Assembly: GCA_030268105.1 (NCBI GenBank)
Contig: BSDZ01000080.1
Span: 4,651,501-4,715,500, forward strand
DNA from: Volvox africanus
Lineage: Eukaryota; Chlorophyta; Chlorophyceae; Chlamydomonadales; Volvocaceae
Reading direction: 5' to 3'
Length of the DNA: 64,000 nt
The notes under the pieces were generated by a model. That model saw only the letters and a list, made by a program, of their open reading frames with translations, was not told the origin of the DNA and searched no databases. A program made the translations under genes and the position numbers. Positions 53,556-64,000 of this stretch are shown piece by piece. Numbering within the stretch: the stretch's first letter is position 1; each line of letters opens with the position of its first letter.

Positions 53556-54682
53556 ATTCCATGGACTGCGTACATATTGATTCATATAGCTGACTCGTTT
53601 GATGCCGCTTTCTGACGCTGGGTTCTTTTCACCGTTACCGCTTCATACCGATTTGGGGATTGGCCTGCTAGTTACCATGTCGTGCATTGAGCTAGCTCAT
53701 TGCGGACGCTAACCAGGGTGAACTGAGGTGGCTCGGGGTGCCAGGTTTTCCGTAGAGACTGTTTGGATTCGCTGTGGACGTGGGACAGCGAGGAGCGTCG
53801 AGTGATGGGGACTGGTGCCAACTTGCCTTTCATATAGGCGTATGCGGATACGCAAGACGAGTGCAGGTGGGCGTTGGTGCCGACGCATACGTGGACAAGA
53901 GTTGATGGTTGGCGGTCCATCGCCCAGTACACGCTGCTAAGGGATAAGGGACAGGAGAACAAGAGCTTAAGCGAGGTCACTTCTTCGGACGCCGATTTGG
54001 GCAACTCGGTGCAGGAGGATATTGAACTTGAACGTTGGGAATTATGTTCCCGGACACCAAAACAGACCTGTGTGACCAAGCCATAGTCGCATTAAGCATG
54101 GGCATGTAAGTCTTCAGTGAGCCTTTTCTTCTGGTGTGCCTACTAGAATGCGTGGCCTACTGGATTGTTCATAATACAGTTGTGCAGGCCCACGGGACCG
54201 AAGCCTACGGATGCTGTGGTACCAATGTACCATTATGTGAAAATCGGAAGCTTGCCGGATAGAAGATAGTACGAGTCAGGGTGAAGTGCATTGCGGGAGG
54301 GTCTGAGGTTGGCTGTTGTTGCCAATAAAACTTCTCGTTGACCATGGCACAATTCAGTATCTGAATTGCCAACTAAGAAACGCTGTTTACGCTATTAGAG
54401 ATAGTTTGTAACTTTAAGGACGCCATGATTTGCAATCTTGGGTCAATCCAAAACCACGGCACCACGCAGTGTGCACGACTGGTCACGTGTTTGGAAGTTC
54501 GAGCTTATCAAAACAAAGTAGGACATTACTCAAATCCAAGTGATTCGATCCAAACTCTATATATGCGGCATTTGCTCAGAATCACTCAAGAACTTCCAAA
54601 TATTTGCGGCATCGCGTCCGTCAACCTCGTCCATTTTCGTTCAAGGACGATTTTCCCCTGCAGCCCATAGTTCTGCGGCAGT
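53556..54682. other. Spacer between CELF-like and RETICULATA-related genes
   Basis: Probably a long 3' UTR of the RNA-binding protein gene followed by the promoter of the next. TGTAA motifs at 54105-54109 and 54407-54411 are candidate processing signals. No coding content recognised. Confidence 0.5.
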
Positions 54683-57600
54683 ATGCAAAGTATAAGCATG
54701 CATGTTATCGGCCTGAGCGCACCTTTGGCAGTTGCGCGATTTCGGCCTAAGTACTTGCACGCTCAAGCCTCCCCTAGTGGCGTTAGGCTTGCGTCTTTCG
54801 TTTGCCGTATAGCTGCGGAAAATCCTAGTATCCCAGGTAAGCCGATGTGTCTTTCAACAGGAGGCATCATAAGCATATCATATCTCACGATGGCACGTGG
54901 CGGCGATCTACCCACGATTTGTCTATCGGCTGCGCCGATCGGTATAGTTCGATACAGATAAATGGACTGCCTGGGCTACCTGCGCAGAGCGGGCAGACGT
55001 CGCAAAGTCGGACTTGCAGCCAGTTGTGCCAGTCGTCGCTTTTGGTGGGGGGGACGGAAACGGCGCGGGCGGCCATAATTCTGGAGGTGGCCGTGGTGGC
55101 GGTGGCGGTGGCAACAACGGCGATGGTGAGCGGTTAATCGGCACCGCTTCCCTTTGCGGTGTGTTTCGCTCACGTGCGCGGGTTCTTGCCGGTCCCTAAC
55201 AGGTGGACAGCCGATGGACCCAAAGATTGTGGCCCTTCTAGCTGCTGCCGGTCGCAGTGTGGACAGCTTCCCTGCTGATTTTAAGCTGGGCCTTCTCACC
55301 AACAGGGTGCGTGCACTTATCCGGGAGTTTGTGGAAGCACTAGCTTGGGCCATCTACGAGTGCGTCTACCGGACGTCTTGTGCCTGTTCTGAGTGTGGCA
55401 GGGCAACTCAACCTACATTGGGCGTTAGGGCTACGCAATTGTGCAGGCCCAATGAGAACGTGATTGACCAACATGATCTTACGCGCTGTCGGGCCTTACT
55501 ATTAAAGGAAAAGGGGTACCGTGGGTTGTTGTGGGAGGCTATGGGAGGCTACACAATGGCTATATGACTGGCTGAGGACCACAGTTATGTGCATGCCACT
55601 TGCCTTCCTCATGGACCAAGATAAAGAAATGCATTAAAGTTTAGCGTGGCTCTCTTGCACCGAATTTGCACTACCGTCTGAATGCTTATGGTCCTCCTGA
55701 ATGTAGGTGACTCCCGAAATTCTTCAGCGATACTTCAGCATGGAGGCAAACTTCCTCGCTCGACTGGTTTGGGGCATAGACGGTGAGCCTCGAGCCTGAG
55801 CCCAACTTGACAGGGGGCTCTTGGCACACGTTGTCGCATCCCTTATTCTTGACCTCCATCTCCGTGGGCTAGGATGGAGGCTGACCATCATCGAGAAAAG
55901 GGAGGTCCTTGATCTGGGATGGCCTGGGCGGTCTGGGCTGGCTTGTGCGAACGCGGCCTATCCGGGTTGCACGAGTGGATGGACATGCCTCATTATGAGC
56001 TTGGCGAGCTTTGCCATGAACCCAAGTCATTCCCATCTATGTTCCGATGGCGACATCAGCAGGTGCTGGTTGCAGACGCCATGACACTTGCTTCAGCCCA
56101 AACGTTTTCGTGATGCTTATAGAGGCTGGGGCCGTCTCCTTCCTCTCGGATTCCAGGGTGTCGGCTAGGGGGTCTAATTCACGGATGGCTAAACATGGTA
56201 TTGCACTGAAATAGTCCCCCCCTGCTGTTTCTCTCTGTTGCTCTGAAGGCTTCCGCGAGCGCCTATTGGCGGACCCGTCTTTTTTTGTAAAGCTGGGCAT
56301 TGAGATTGGAATCGGTGTAGTTATGAAGATCACGGCGGAGTATACGAAACGCAAAGAGAACTTCAAGCGGGAGATCGACTTTGTGTTCGCCAACACTCTG
56401 ATGGCCATTATCGCGGACTTCATGCTCACCTGGTTACCCGCACCGACCCTGTCGTACAGGTCCGCAAGGCCCCTGCCACCTCGCGTGTCCAGCTTGTGGG
56501 TCGCTTTAGAAGATTGGTGCTTTGTATCGCGTCATATAAGGTTGCTGGCTGTTACAATCGGTTGTTTATTACGTCTGGTCTTGCCAGATGCTCTGACCTA
56601 CTGTTTTGGAGCAATAGCATGTCCCTGCTTGACCTGTATGCGTGCAGGCCGCGGGCGGTCACTAACAACGCAGTCGCTAACTTCTTTGCAAGGTGCCCGG
56701 ACAACGCCTTTCAGAAGGTCCCGCCGGGCATGGAACCTTTTACGCTCGCGCAACGCCTTGGAGCCATCCTGCGCAACGGCTCTAAGCTGCTATGTGTCGG
56801 CTTCTGCGCGTCCATGATTGGTGCGTTTGTGGATTAAGCTTCGGCCGCTCGTGTTCCCACTTGATACGTACCCATGCAAAAAGCTTAAAGGTGCACTTCC
56901 GACATATTAGTGTGGCCACAATGCTATTGCATCGGATACATTATAGACAAGAAAAGGCGCTTTGGTGAACTTCTCTCATTCCCCTGCAATGTAGGGGCAT
57001 GCGGATAAAGCGGCCACTCTGTTGAATTGCAGTTAACATAGGAGTCGTTTCATGGCGTCAGAATCCCTCTGGACACAAATTCCTGACCCGGAACTCAACC
57101 TTTTACTCCCCCTGGCAGGTGTGGGCGTCACCAACGCGCTGCTGGGTGTCCGACAGATGATGGACCCATCCCTGGCGCCGCCGAACGCACCCCAGAACGT
57201 GGTGGCCACCTCCGGCGCATATGGCGTATACATGAGCATCTCAAGCAACCTTCGGTACCAGGTCAGAGGGTCCTTCGGGAATAGCCAGCTTGCGCTATGG
57301 GCATATGATGTCTTATATGGTCGGCAGCGACTTTATATGTCCTTCCCAGGACATGGGTACCAGGAAAAACTTTTACATACGACTATTTTGCCCCCTGGAA
57401 TATCGCGCAATTTTAAATCACAACGGATGTAGTGGAAGGTTGAATTCTGGCTAACCGGCTGGTTCTTCGTTTTCTGCCCATGATGCGCGGTGAAACCACG
57501 GCCAAACAGGCACGACGCATACCAACTCCTGCTGCCACATCCGGCGCGGGCAGCTTGATCGCGCTCTTTGCCTTCCCTAATACTACTTCGTCGCCCAAAC

Positions 57601-57808
57601 CCCCTCTGCTTTGCAGGTTATTGCCGGCATCATCGAAGAACGTGGCATTGAGGTGCTGTTTAAGGGCAAGCACGAGCTGTGCCACCTTCTGTCATTTGCA
57701 GCTCGCACTGGCAACACATTCCTGGGAAGCCTCCTTTGGGTGGACTTCGTCCGGCTGTGCGGCATGCAGAAGGCCTCCGCGCCCCAGCAGGCAGTCGCTG
57801 ACCACTGA
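54683..57808 (+). CDS. RETICULATA/RETICULATA-RELATED plastid protein (DUF3411)
   Basis: Eight exons: 54683-54836, 54988-55125, 55203-55306, 55707-55782, 56249-56459, 56648-56820, 57119-57261 and 57617-57808; total 1191 nt, 396 residues, frames consistent. The N-terminus (MQSISMHVIGLSAPLAVARFRP) is Ser/Ala/Arg-rich with no acids, fitting a plastid transit peptide, and is followed by a Gly/Asn-rich stretch. The conserved domain follows: PKIVALLAAAGRSVDSFPADF, FSMEANFLARLVWGI, GFRERLLADPSFFVKLGIE, FANTLMAIIADFMLTWLPAPT, FFARCPDNAFQ, TLAQRLGAILRNGSKLL, TSGAYGVYMSISSNLRYQ and ARTGNTFLGSLLWVDFVRLCG. These are the signatures of Arabidopsis RETICULATA and its relatives, inner-envelope membrane proteins that affect plastid and leaf development, possibly through metabolite transport. 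Exon 5 uses an AAG acceptor. The biochemical function is not known for the family. Confidence 0.93.
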
Positions 57809-60800
57809 TGCGGAGCTGGTGTGGGGTTTGGAGAACCGGACATGCAACTGCGCGTCCTCGGGGTCTTTGAAGTGGAGCGCTTGCAAGCGAAACAGGGGTT
57901 TTGGAGAGAGGATCATGATGCGGCTTGGTTCGTGTCTAAGGATATAGAGTGGAGTCCTCACAACCGGCTGCTTGCGATCGCGACTATACTAGTTAACAGT
58001 GCAGCGTGTGCATGAGGATGGATGGGTGGTTGAACGCATTCTTTAATAGCGCGTGTGGAGTGCATATGCGTACATGCGCTAACAGCCGTACACACTTGCT
58101 GAGCACAGTGCTTGACCAAGAGACCAATCGATGGCATTGCCAGGTGAGATTAGGTTAGCTAGAGCCATTAATGGACTTCTCTTGACTGCTGCGTTCACCG
58201 ATCAGGTTCGGCTGCTGTTGACTGGTGGCGCTTTTAACGATTATGTTGGAGCAGTTGGTTTCTAATGAGGAATGCACAGCAGCCTCGTCCGGACTTGCGG
58301 CTAAGGTATGTATGTAGGCTTGTTTGACGACTCTCCAGCTTGCATGGCTGTGAATTCATGGCCATCCCTTGCTGCTTCTACTGCTGCTGCTGTTGCAACT
58401 GCTACAATTGGTGTTCCACACATGCCGGCGGCCAATTGGTGGACACCTTATCGTTATTCTTTATTACTGTTAGAGCGCAGAATTGTTGCGGGTCAGCTGA
58501 CTTGTCCATAAGGTCATTGGGAGGCCCTGTCGCATGGAGTCAGATGTAAATAGGCCAATATGGTATTTTGCTGTTTCGCTGTTTTGTGCATATTGATCCT
58601 TTGTGGTCGGATTATTTGTGATAAGGATGTAGAGGGCGAAGCCATGGATCACATACACCGTTTTTACCCACAAACACTCGCACATTGCACGGTTGGTCGA
58701 GAAGGGTACGCGACAGGTACTGCAATGGGATCTGGCAATTCGACCATGTAGCAAGGACTGAACAGGACACGCTGCAAGATATTCGTTAAAGACCTCATAA
58801 ATCCTGAACAGAACAAGGGAGACGACTGGCTGGCGTCCATGTAGAGCATTGATGAATAACTAATGCCTAAGGTGAAAAAACCATTTCAGCAACAGGAATT
58901 ACGTCACTGGGCTTCGCATGCAAGGCCTCTTCAGGTTGTGCTTGACCATGCTTGGCGTTGAGTTAATAATATAGCTGAAGCCATTCTTGCCTCCGGACTT
59001 AGCCCGCCCGCCTGTATGTTGCCTCCGAAGTGGCCTTTGAATGTCATCATGTCTGCCCTTCATTACGCCATGCTGACTAACTCAACTCCACGAATAAGCT
59101 CCCCGTATTCACATACCTGCTGGTGGCTGAACTAGTACTGCTCTGGGCTGCGCCTGCCTGCTTCCATAGCACTAATGAAAGTTACTGGCAGATTCACTGG
59201 CATTCACTTAGAACCGGACAGCACGCAACCCTGATTTTCCACCCTTTTCACCTACAGCGCGAATTTGCTGCTCTTTGCAGCATTGCTTGTATTAATGGAA
59301 TATTTGGTGAGTGATCGGCGAATACATGTGCCGTTGTATTTACATACTCAGCCAGAGACCATATTTGGTGAGACTCCGACCCAGATGGCGTAGTGCAAGC
59401 AAGCACTGCTGCATACGCACTGCTGGATTGGCCCTGACTATCCCTGCGCGCAGCATCCGTAATGTTGCTAACAGGGGCCAACGGGCATTGTGTGCAACGA
59501 TGATACAACTTTCAGCCTGTTCTGCACACTGAGAACAGTTGTCCCCTTGATGATTGGTAATTTGCGCAGGTCAGGCTAGCTTGGCTGTTTGGCGTTACCG
59601 TGAACAGGACCCCATATGTAGAGACAGACAAAATCCTTCCAGAGAAATGTAGGTGTATGTATGTGGCTATATAGGATATGCATGTTGTACCTCGAAGGCA
59701 AGGTTGAATGAAGACAAAAAGCACGTGCGGCGTCAGGACTTTCAGGCCTGTGTACGACACAACACTTTACAGTCATGAAGGATCATAGTCTTAAGTGAGA
59801 AGATAATGATGTTCTCAGTGCAAAGATGTTAAACAAGATATTGTGTCCTGGAAACGCTATAATTCGTGAGCACCTGATGACTTCTTCGGTATTTAATTGA
59901 TTGATGAGGTGCAAGACGATTCTACATCAGCCTCTTCTGAGCATACATCAGCCTTTGGGCCTCAAGCTAGATAGTACCAGCCAGGGATATCCTGGGATAC
60001 AATCCTCATTCTTGCAGGTGCAGGGTGGCACATCCCTGAACTACTGACCTACCGTATAACTAACACCGTGTAAGGCATGCACGCACGGCAAACCGTTCAT
60101 TGGCAAAAATCTATCCAGAAGTGCTCATCGACGATGTAAGGTCTACTTATTATCAGAATCTGACCTCCTAAGCCGGTAAATAAAGCGCAGGAAGGAAACC
60201 GGCCTACGTACTGAATGGAGTGCGCCTGTGTACGGATACCCGCCGATAGCGCAAAGGCAGCCCCGTGAAACAATCCAGTTGAATGCACCATATGATAAAC
60301 AATATATGTCACCGTCCTGCAAAAGCTGGAAAGCCTCCAACGCCTACGCATGCACGCACATGATCACTCAGGAGTCAGGAACACAAGAGAATACTGCATG
60401 AATTGAATATTAGCTGCCATGGATGCTTCACAGACGATACAAATTATGTTAGCAGCATCGTGCAATAATGGTGGACCACATTTGGCAAGAGGTGCAACGC
60501 AGCGAGCCCGTATTGAACATACGATGCCAAAAATTTAATGATCGCGTCAGACAGCTAATTCGTGCATCACCGTCTGCTAGTACATAGCTGGTGACAGAAT
60601 ACCTTCAGATTACGTACGAGAGCTTAGCTAGGATAGCTTTCGATTCCGCCGTACGTAAAGCTTCTTTTAGCAGGTGAGGGGGAAGGATGCCAACAGCAGC
60701 CCTAGATCACTAGGATTACGATTTGATTAGCCTTTATGCTGCGTCACATTGGCGCATCCTAACTCATTAAAGTAACCCATATAATTCGGCGGCCTCACGC

Positions 60801-61556
60801 GACAAAATGAGCGCGCCCCTGAAAATTGTTTTTCGATGCGCTAATTATCCCAGAAGAGAAAATATGCAATCCTAATGCAAAGAAGCTGGCCGGACGTTTT
60901 GTGTGCATACCCCGCAGACAAATCACTGCAAACGAAAGACAACTGGGCTCCAAACCACTTCTACATAAAAGTAAAAATACTAACTATTATCGCGTGAGCT
61001 GCCTGGATAGCGCCAAGCAAAACGTGATGACTAATCGCCGTCTTCCACCCCGAGCCTCCCCCTGGGCCAAAGCGGTCTCCGGATGGCATCTTGAGGCTAA
61101 AATTTTCATACGGCCAGTCCTGATGTCTGTACTATTCCTTTTTTCGTACTCCCATCTGCCAGCAAACACCACTGGTCGTGCAGATGCGCGTGCGGAGCTA
61201 TGAGCCCTTCCGAAGAACTAGCCAACTATTTATTTGGGGCATATGTGTGTATGGAAATAGATATTGTACTCATGCGGGAGCGGGACCAGCCACCTTCACA
61301 CACACTGACCCCTGTTATTCTTACGTATGTTCAGTGCGACCGGGGCGATAGCTACTTCCCACGGACAGAAGAGGGTCACTAGCACTGCAATGCAAGCTGC
61401 AGATCACTCCGCATCCGACTAGGTCAGATCAAGCGCGACCCTCGCACGACCCAAGGAAAGCAAACCCGCTTTCGAAAACCTCGCTATCAGCGACTGCTTG
61501 CCCTTTCGCAGGCCTCACCGGTATCGGTGTTCCTCCCACGACATTCTCTGTTCTTT
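57809..61556. other. Long spacer between convergent RETICULATA-related and kinase genes
   Basis: 3.7 kb with no supported gene. It must include two 3' UTRs. A plus-strand TGTAA at 58545-58549 is one candidate signal, and a CTG-rich patch lies at about 58370-58400. The 125-codon plus-strand frame at 60826-61203 has no recognisable motif, no exon context and ordinary spacer composition. AT content is clearly higher than in the flanking exons. Confidence 0.5.
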
Positions 61557-63943
61557 TCAGGGGGCATCACCGTACGAATCGCACCGGGGCGCCACTGACG
61601 TCATGGAGACCTGTGTTGGCGACGGCGACGGCGGCACATCACTGAACCGAGGAATAGACGTCCAGACAGCCTCCAGCTCCCGCGTGGTGAAGTTGCGGCT
61701 GTGTTGTCGGCCGAGCTTGCTGATGCCGAAAAGCGCCGACAGTGTCGCGGCTGGTGAGCGTGCCCCCCGTGCGCCACCATATGTTGTGCTGACATCGTTG
61801 CAGCTGGCGATCGTCGTCAGCTCTGTCCCCACCGGCAAGCCACTTGTCCGCTCGACCGAAGCACGCAAGGGGGTGCGGCTGTTGATTTGGGGACTATATG
61901 GCATTAAGGCCCCACGCAGGCCACCGCCGCAACCACTGCTGGCGGCGACAGAAACGCGGGCTGTGGCGGCGACACTGCCGCCAACGCCAGGAAAAAGGCC
62001 ATCAGGCAAAGAACTGGCTGAGATGGCTCCTTGCACGACGCTGTGTGCAGACGATCTGAAGGGCTTAACTCCGGCACCAGTACCAGCTTGCAGGCCCTGG
62101 GCCCCTAGAGAGCCGCTGCAGATCTTTCCAGCACCCCAGGGCGAGGCGCCGGAGCTACCACGGCCATGCGCCGGTCCCAGCCTGAGCCCCGCCCCCGTTT
62201 CCGTGCTCACCGCCGCCGCTAACTGGTGTAATGCGATGAAGCCGCCGCTGGTATGCAAGCCCTTGCCAGCTTCAGTGATGCAGGCGCTGCTGCAGAAACG
62301 GCCGTACTCACCACCGTACGGTCCGTCCAAAAAAACGACACCCAAGCTTTGCCCGTGTGCTGCTGCTGGCCCCCTTGCAGTTGCCGAGGTCTGGTGGGTA
62401 TCCGTTGACTCTTCCGGCGCCACTACATAGCCGGTGCGGCCCGACGGCGCGACAGAAGGGTTGCCGACGCCCCCGTCCGCCGTGGCCCCCGCGACCGCGG
62501 CGCTGTTTGGTAGACAGCTGCTGACTCGGCCAGTGGTGGCGGCAGCGATTGGAGAGTCCTCGGTGCAGCTGCGGTGCTGGGGAGGGCCTCCACCAGTGGG
62601 TGTGGAAGCAAAGGGCGCGGCATTTGGGTGCCCGCACGGCGACGTTTCAAGCTGAACCAAAGAAGCGTGTATTGTTGACTTGTTACGCCCGCCACCAGCG
62701 GCACTTGTGTTTGCGGCGGTTGCGGCGGAACAACGGGAGGGGACCGGATGGCGTGAGCTCTCAAGGGCACATGCTCCTCCGGCGGCGCCGCCATGGCCTA
62801 CCATCCGCACGCAGCCCTGCAGATGTTCCGGCAGCAACCTTAGGTGGCAGGATTCTTCTTCGGGGAGGGGCTCGAAGCGGCTGAGCAGGCTGTCCTGACC
62901 GCTGGCGGCGGTACGTAGACCGGAAACGGCGCCGCCGCCGCCGCCACCAACGCCACCACTTGGCATCGCATACCCAGCCGCGGCCGGTGGCCCCGTGGTG
63001 CCACCCTGGCTCCCGGAGCATTGTGGACCTTTGCCGTGGTACAACGGGTTTTGCGAGGAGGCCGCCAAGTCCGCCTCTGGCCCCAGCACCGCCAAGCCGC
63101 ACTTGGAAGGCGCCGTGCTTGGCCCTAGAACAACCTCCTGGGCGCCCCGTGGCATCGGCGGCAGCGATATGTATACCGGACGAGATCCCGGAGGTCCATC
63201 CGCTGTTCCTGCACGTGAACTGAATGACGACATCCACATGTCCCCGGGGCTCACGTACGGAGTGGCCTCTGCCGACTCGGGCGCCGATACCGAAGCCAAT
63301 GTCGGCACTGCAATGGCCGCCAGGTTTTTATTGTCGTATTTGACCTTAATGTCCTGCCGGAACCGCTCCAGAACCACATCATCTTCGTTGTCCTGCAGTA
63401 CACCGTAGCTCATGGTATTGTGGCTGGTGCTGATGGGTGCTGCCGATGCGGCGTTGCTACCGCATCCGAGAGCCCCCCGGGCAGCTGTCATGTCGCACCC
63501 CGGCATAAGTGGAGGAAACACCCGCGATTGGCAGCCAACCGCCAACGCCCCAACCTCCACCTGACACACTTCCGTATCTGTATCAACTACCGTGCCAGGC
63601 AGATGTACGGCCGGCATGCCAAGGGCGTCGTAGAACCATGTTGGGTCAAGGGCTGTCACGACGCTGTCGGAGTCGGGGTCGATGGCGACGGGGCAACAAA
63701 GCTGCACGTGGGGCAGCTTGGCGCGGCACACGAGGATGAGGGTGGTGACGATGGCGTGCAGGGAAGGGCGCTCCGCGGGCGGCAGCCAGCACTGCGCACA
63801 TATCTTGCCGTACTCCGGGATCCAGCTCTCGGAGATGACCAGCGCCTCTGTTGTCGGCACAGTGCGCTTCGACGCCAGCACCTCACCTACCGTGTACTTG
63901 TCGTACGGTCTGCGGCCGCTGTACAACTCCCATAATACGACGC
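61557..63943 (-). CDS. Protein kinase (TKL-like), C-terminal exon, partial
   Basis: Only the last exon is inside the window: acceptor TTTGTAG just before 63943, stop at 61557-61559, 794 residues. It begins within kinase subdomain IX: GVVLWELYSGRRPYDKYTVG, then SWIPEYGKICAQCWLPPAERPSLHAIVTTL, which is subdomains X-XI with the 'C W ... P ... RP' pattern of tyrosine-kinase-like and Raf-type kinases. The ATP-binding and catalytic loops lie beyond 64000, so activity cannot be judged. About 700 residues follow with no recognised domain, rich in Gly, Ser, Ala and Pro, with a polyGly patch (GGVGGGGGG). Large low-complexity tails are common on volvocine kinases. The high GC of the exon produces long open frames on the opposite strand that are not genes. 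Confidence 0.82.
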
Positions 63944-64000
63944 CTACAAATGCGAATTGTGTCAAGTTTTGTCTTAGTCATGCCGGCACCAACCTGCAGT
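63944..64000 (-). other. Intron sequence of the kinase gene at the window edge
   Basis: Upstream of the acceptor. The frame is open through it (TQFAFV), but it would add a residue inside the conserved FGVVLWEL block, so I treat it as intron. Confidence 0.55.

Noticed and set aside
60826..61203. 125-codon plus-strand ORF in the long spacer
   Set aside because: Starts in AT-rich spacer, has no recognisable domain, signal peptide or downstream exon.
61498..62430. 310-codon plus-strand ORF opposite the kinase exon
   Set aside because: GC-rich antisense shadow of a coding exon with no domain of its own.

Overview
The window is nuclear DNA from an intron-rich eukaryote, most likely a green alga of the Chlamydomonas/Volvox group. 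The reasons are the gene set (a plant-type gulonolactone oxidase with a cysteine-rich tail, a RETICULATA-like plastid protein, an expansin, a three-RRM CELF protein resembling the C3 subunit of the Chlamydomonas clock factor CHLAMY1, HVA22, JMJD4 and CAND1), many short introns with GTGAGT-like donors and GCAG acceptors, GC-rich exons in AT-richer spacers, and TGTAA motifs downstream of several stops. The species is not determined.

I reconstructed ten complete gene models and one partial one by joining exons so that every join keeps the reading frame and continues a protein-family alignment. Order and strand: MLF-family protein (538-3198, -); poly-ankyrin protein with a CaaX end (6420-11956, +); GulLO-type FAD oxidase (14237-18252, +); MATE transporter (20266-25122, -); HVA22/REEP protein (26008-27150, -); JMJD4-like hydroxylase (29805-33858, -); CAND1 (34640-46205, +, 23 exons); expansin (46720-49877, +); CELF/CHLAMY1-C3-like RNA-binding protein (50821-53555, +); RETICULATA-related protein (54683-57808, +); and the C-terminal exon of a TKL-like protein kinase (61557-63943, -, running off the right edge).

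JMJD4 and CAND1 are head-to-head and their start codons are about 780 bp apart, so they may share a promoter. GulLO/MATE and RETICULATA/kinase are convergent pairs. The genes are unrelated housekeeping and accessory functions; I see no operon-like or pathway cluster.

The spacers hold a 323-bp miniature LTR retrotransposon (TRIM type) at 4124-4446, inserted in an AT microsatellite, with a candidate primer-binding site matching the anticodon arm of tRNA-Met. They and the introns also hold AT-rich palindromes, a long (TATATG)n tract and a pair of small perfect hairpins. I found no bacterial-type features, CRISPR arrays, rRNA or convincing tRNA genes. No clearly new multi-gene system was found. 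The most unusual items are the TRIM element, a 15-nt microexon in HVA22, a GC-AG intron in JMJD4, the prenylation-type end of the ankyrin protein and the ER-retention-like end of the oxidase. No transcript evidence was available, so all exon boundaries are predictions.
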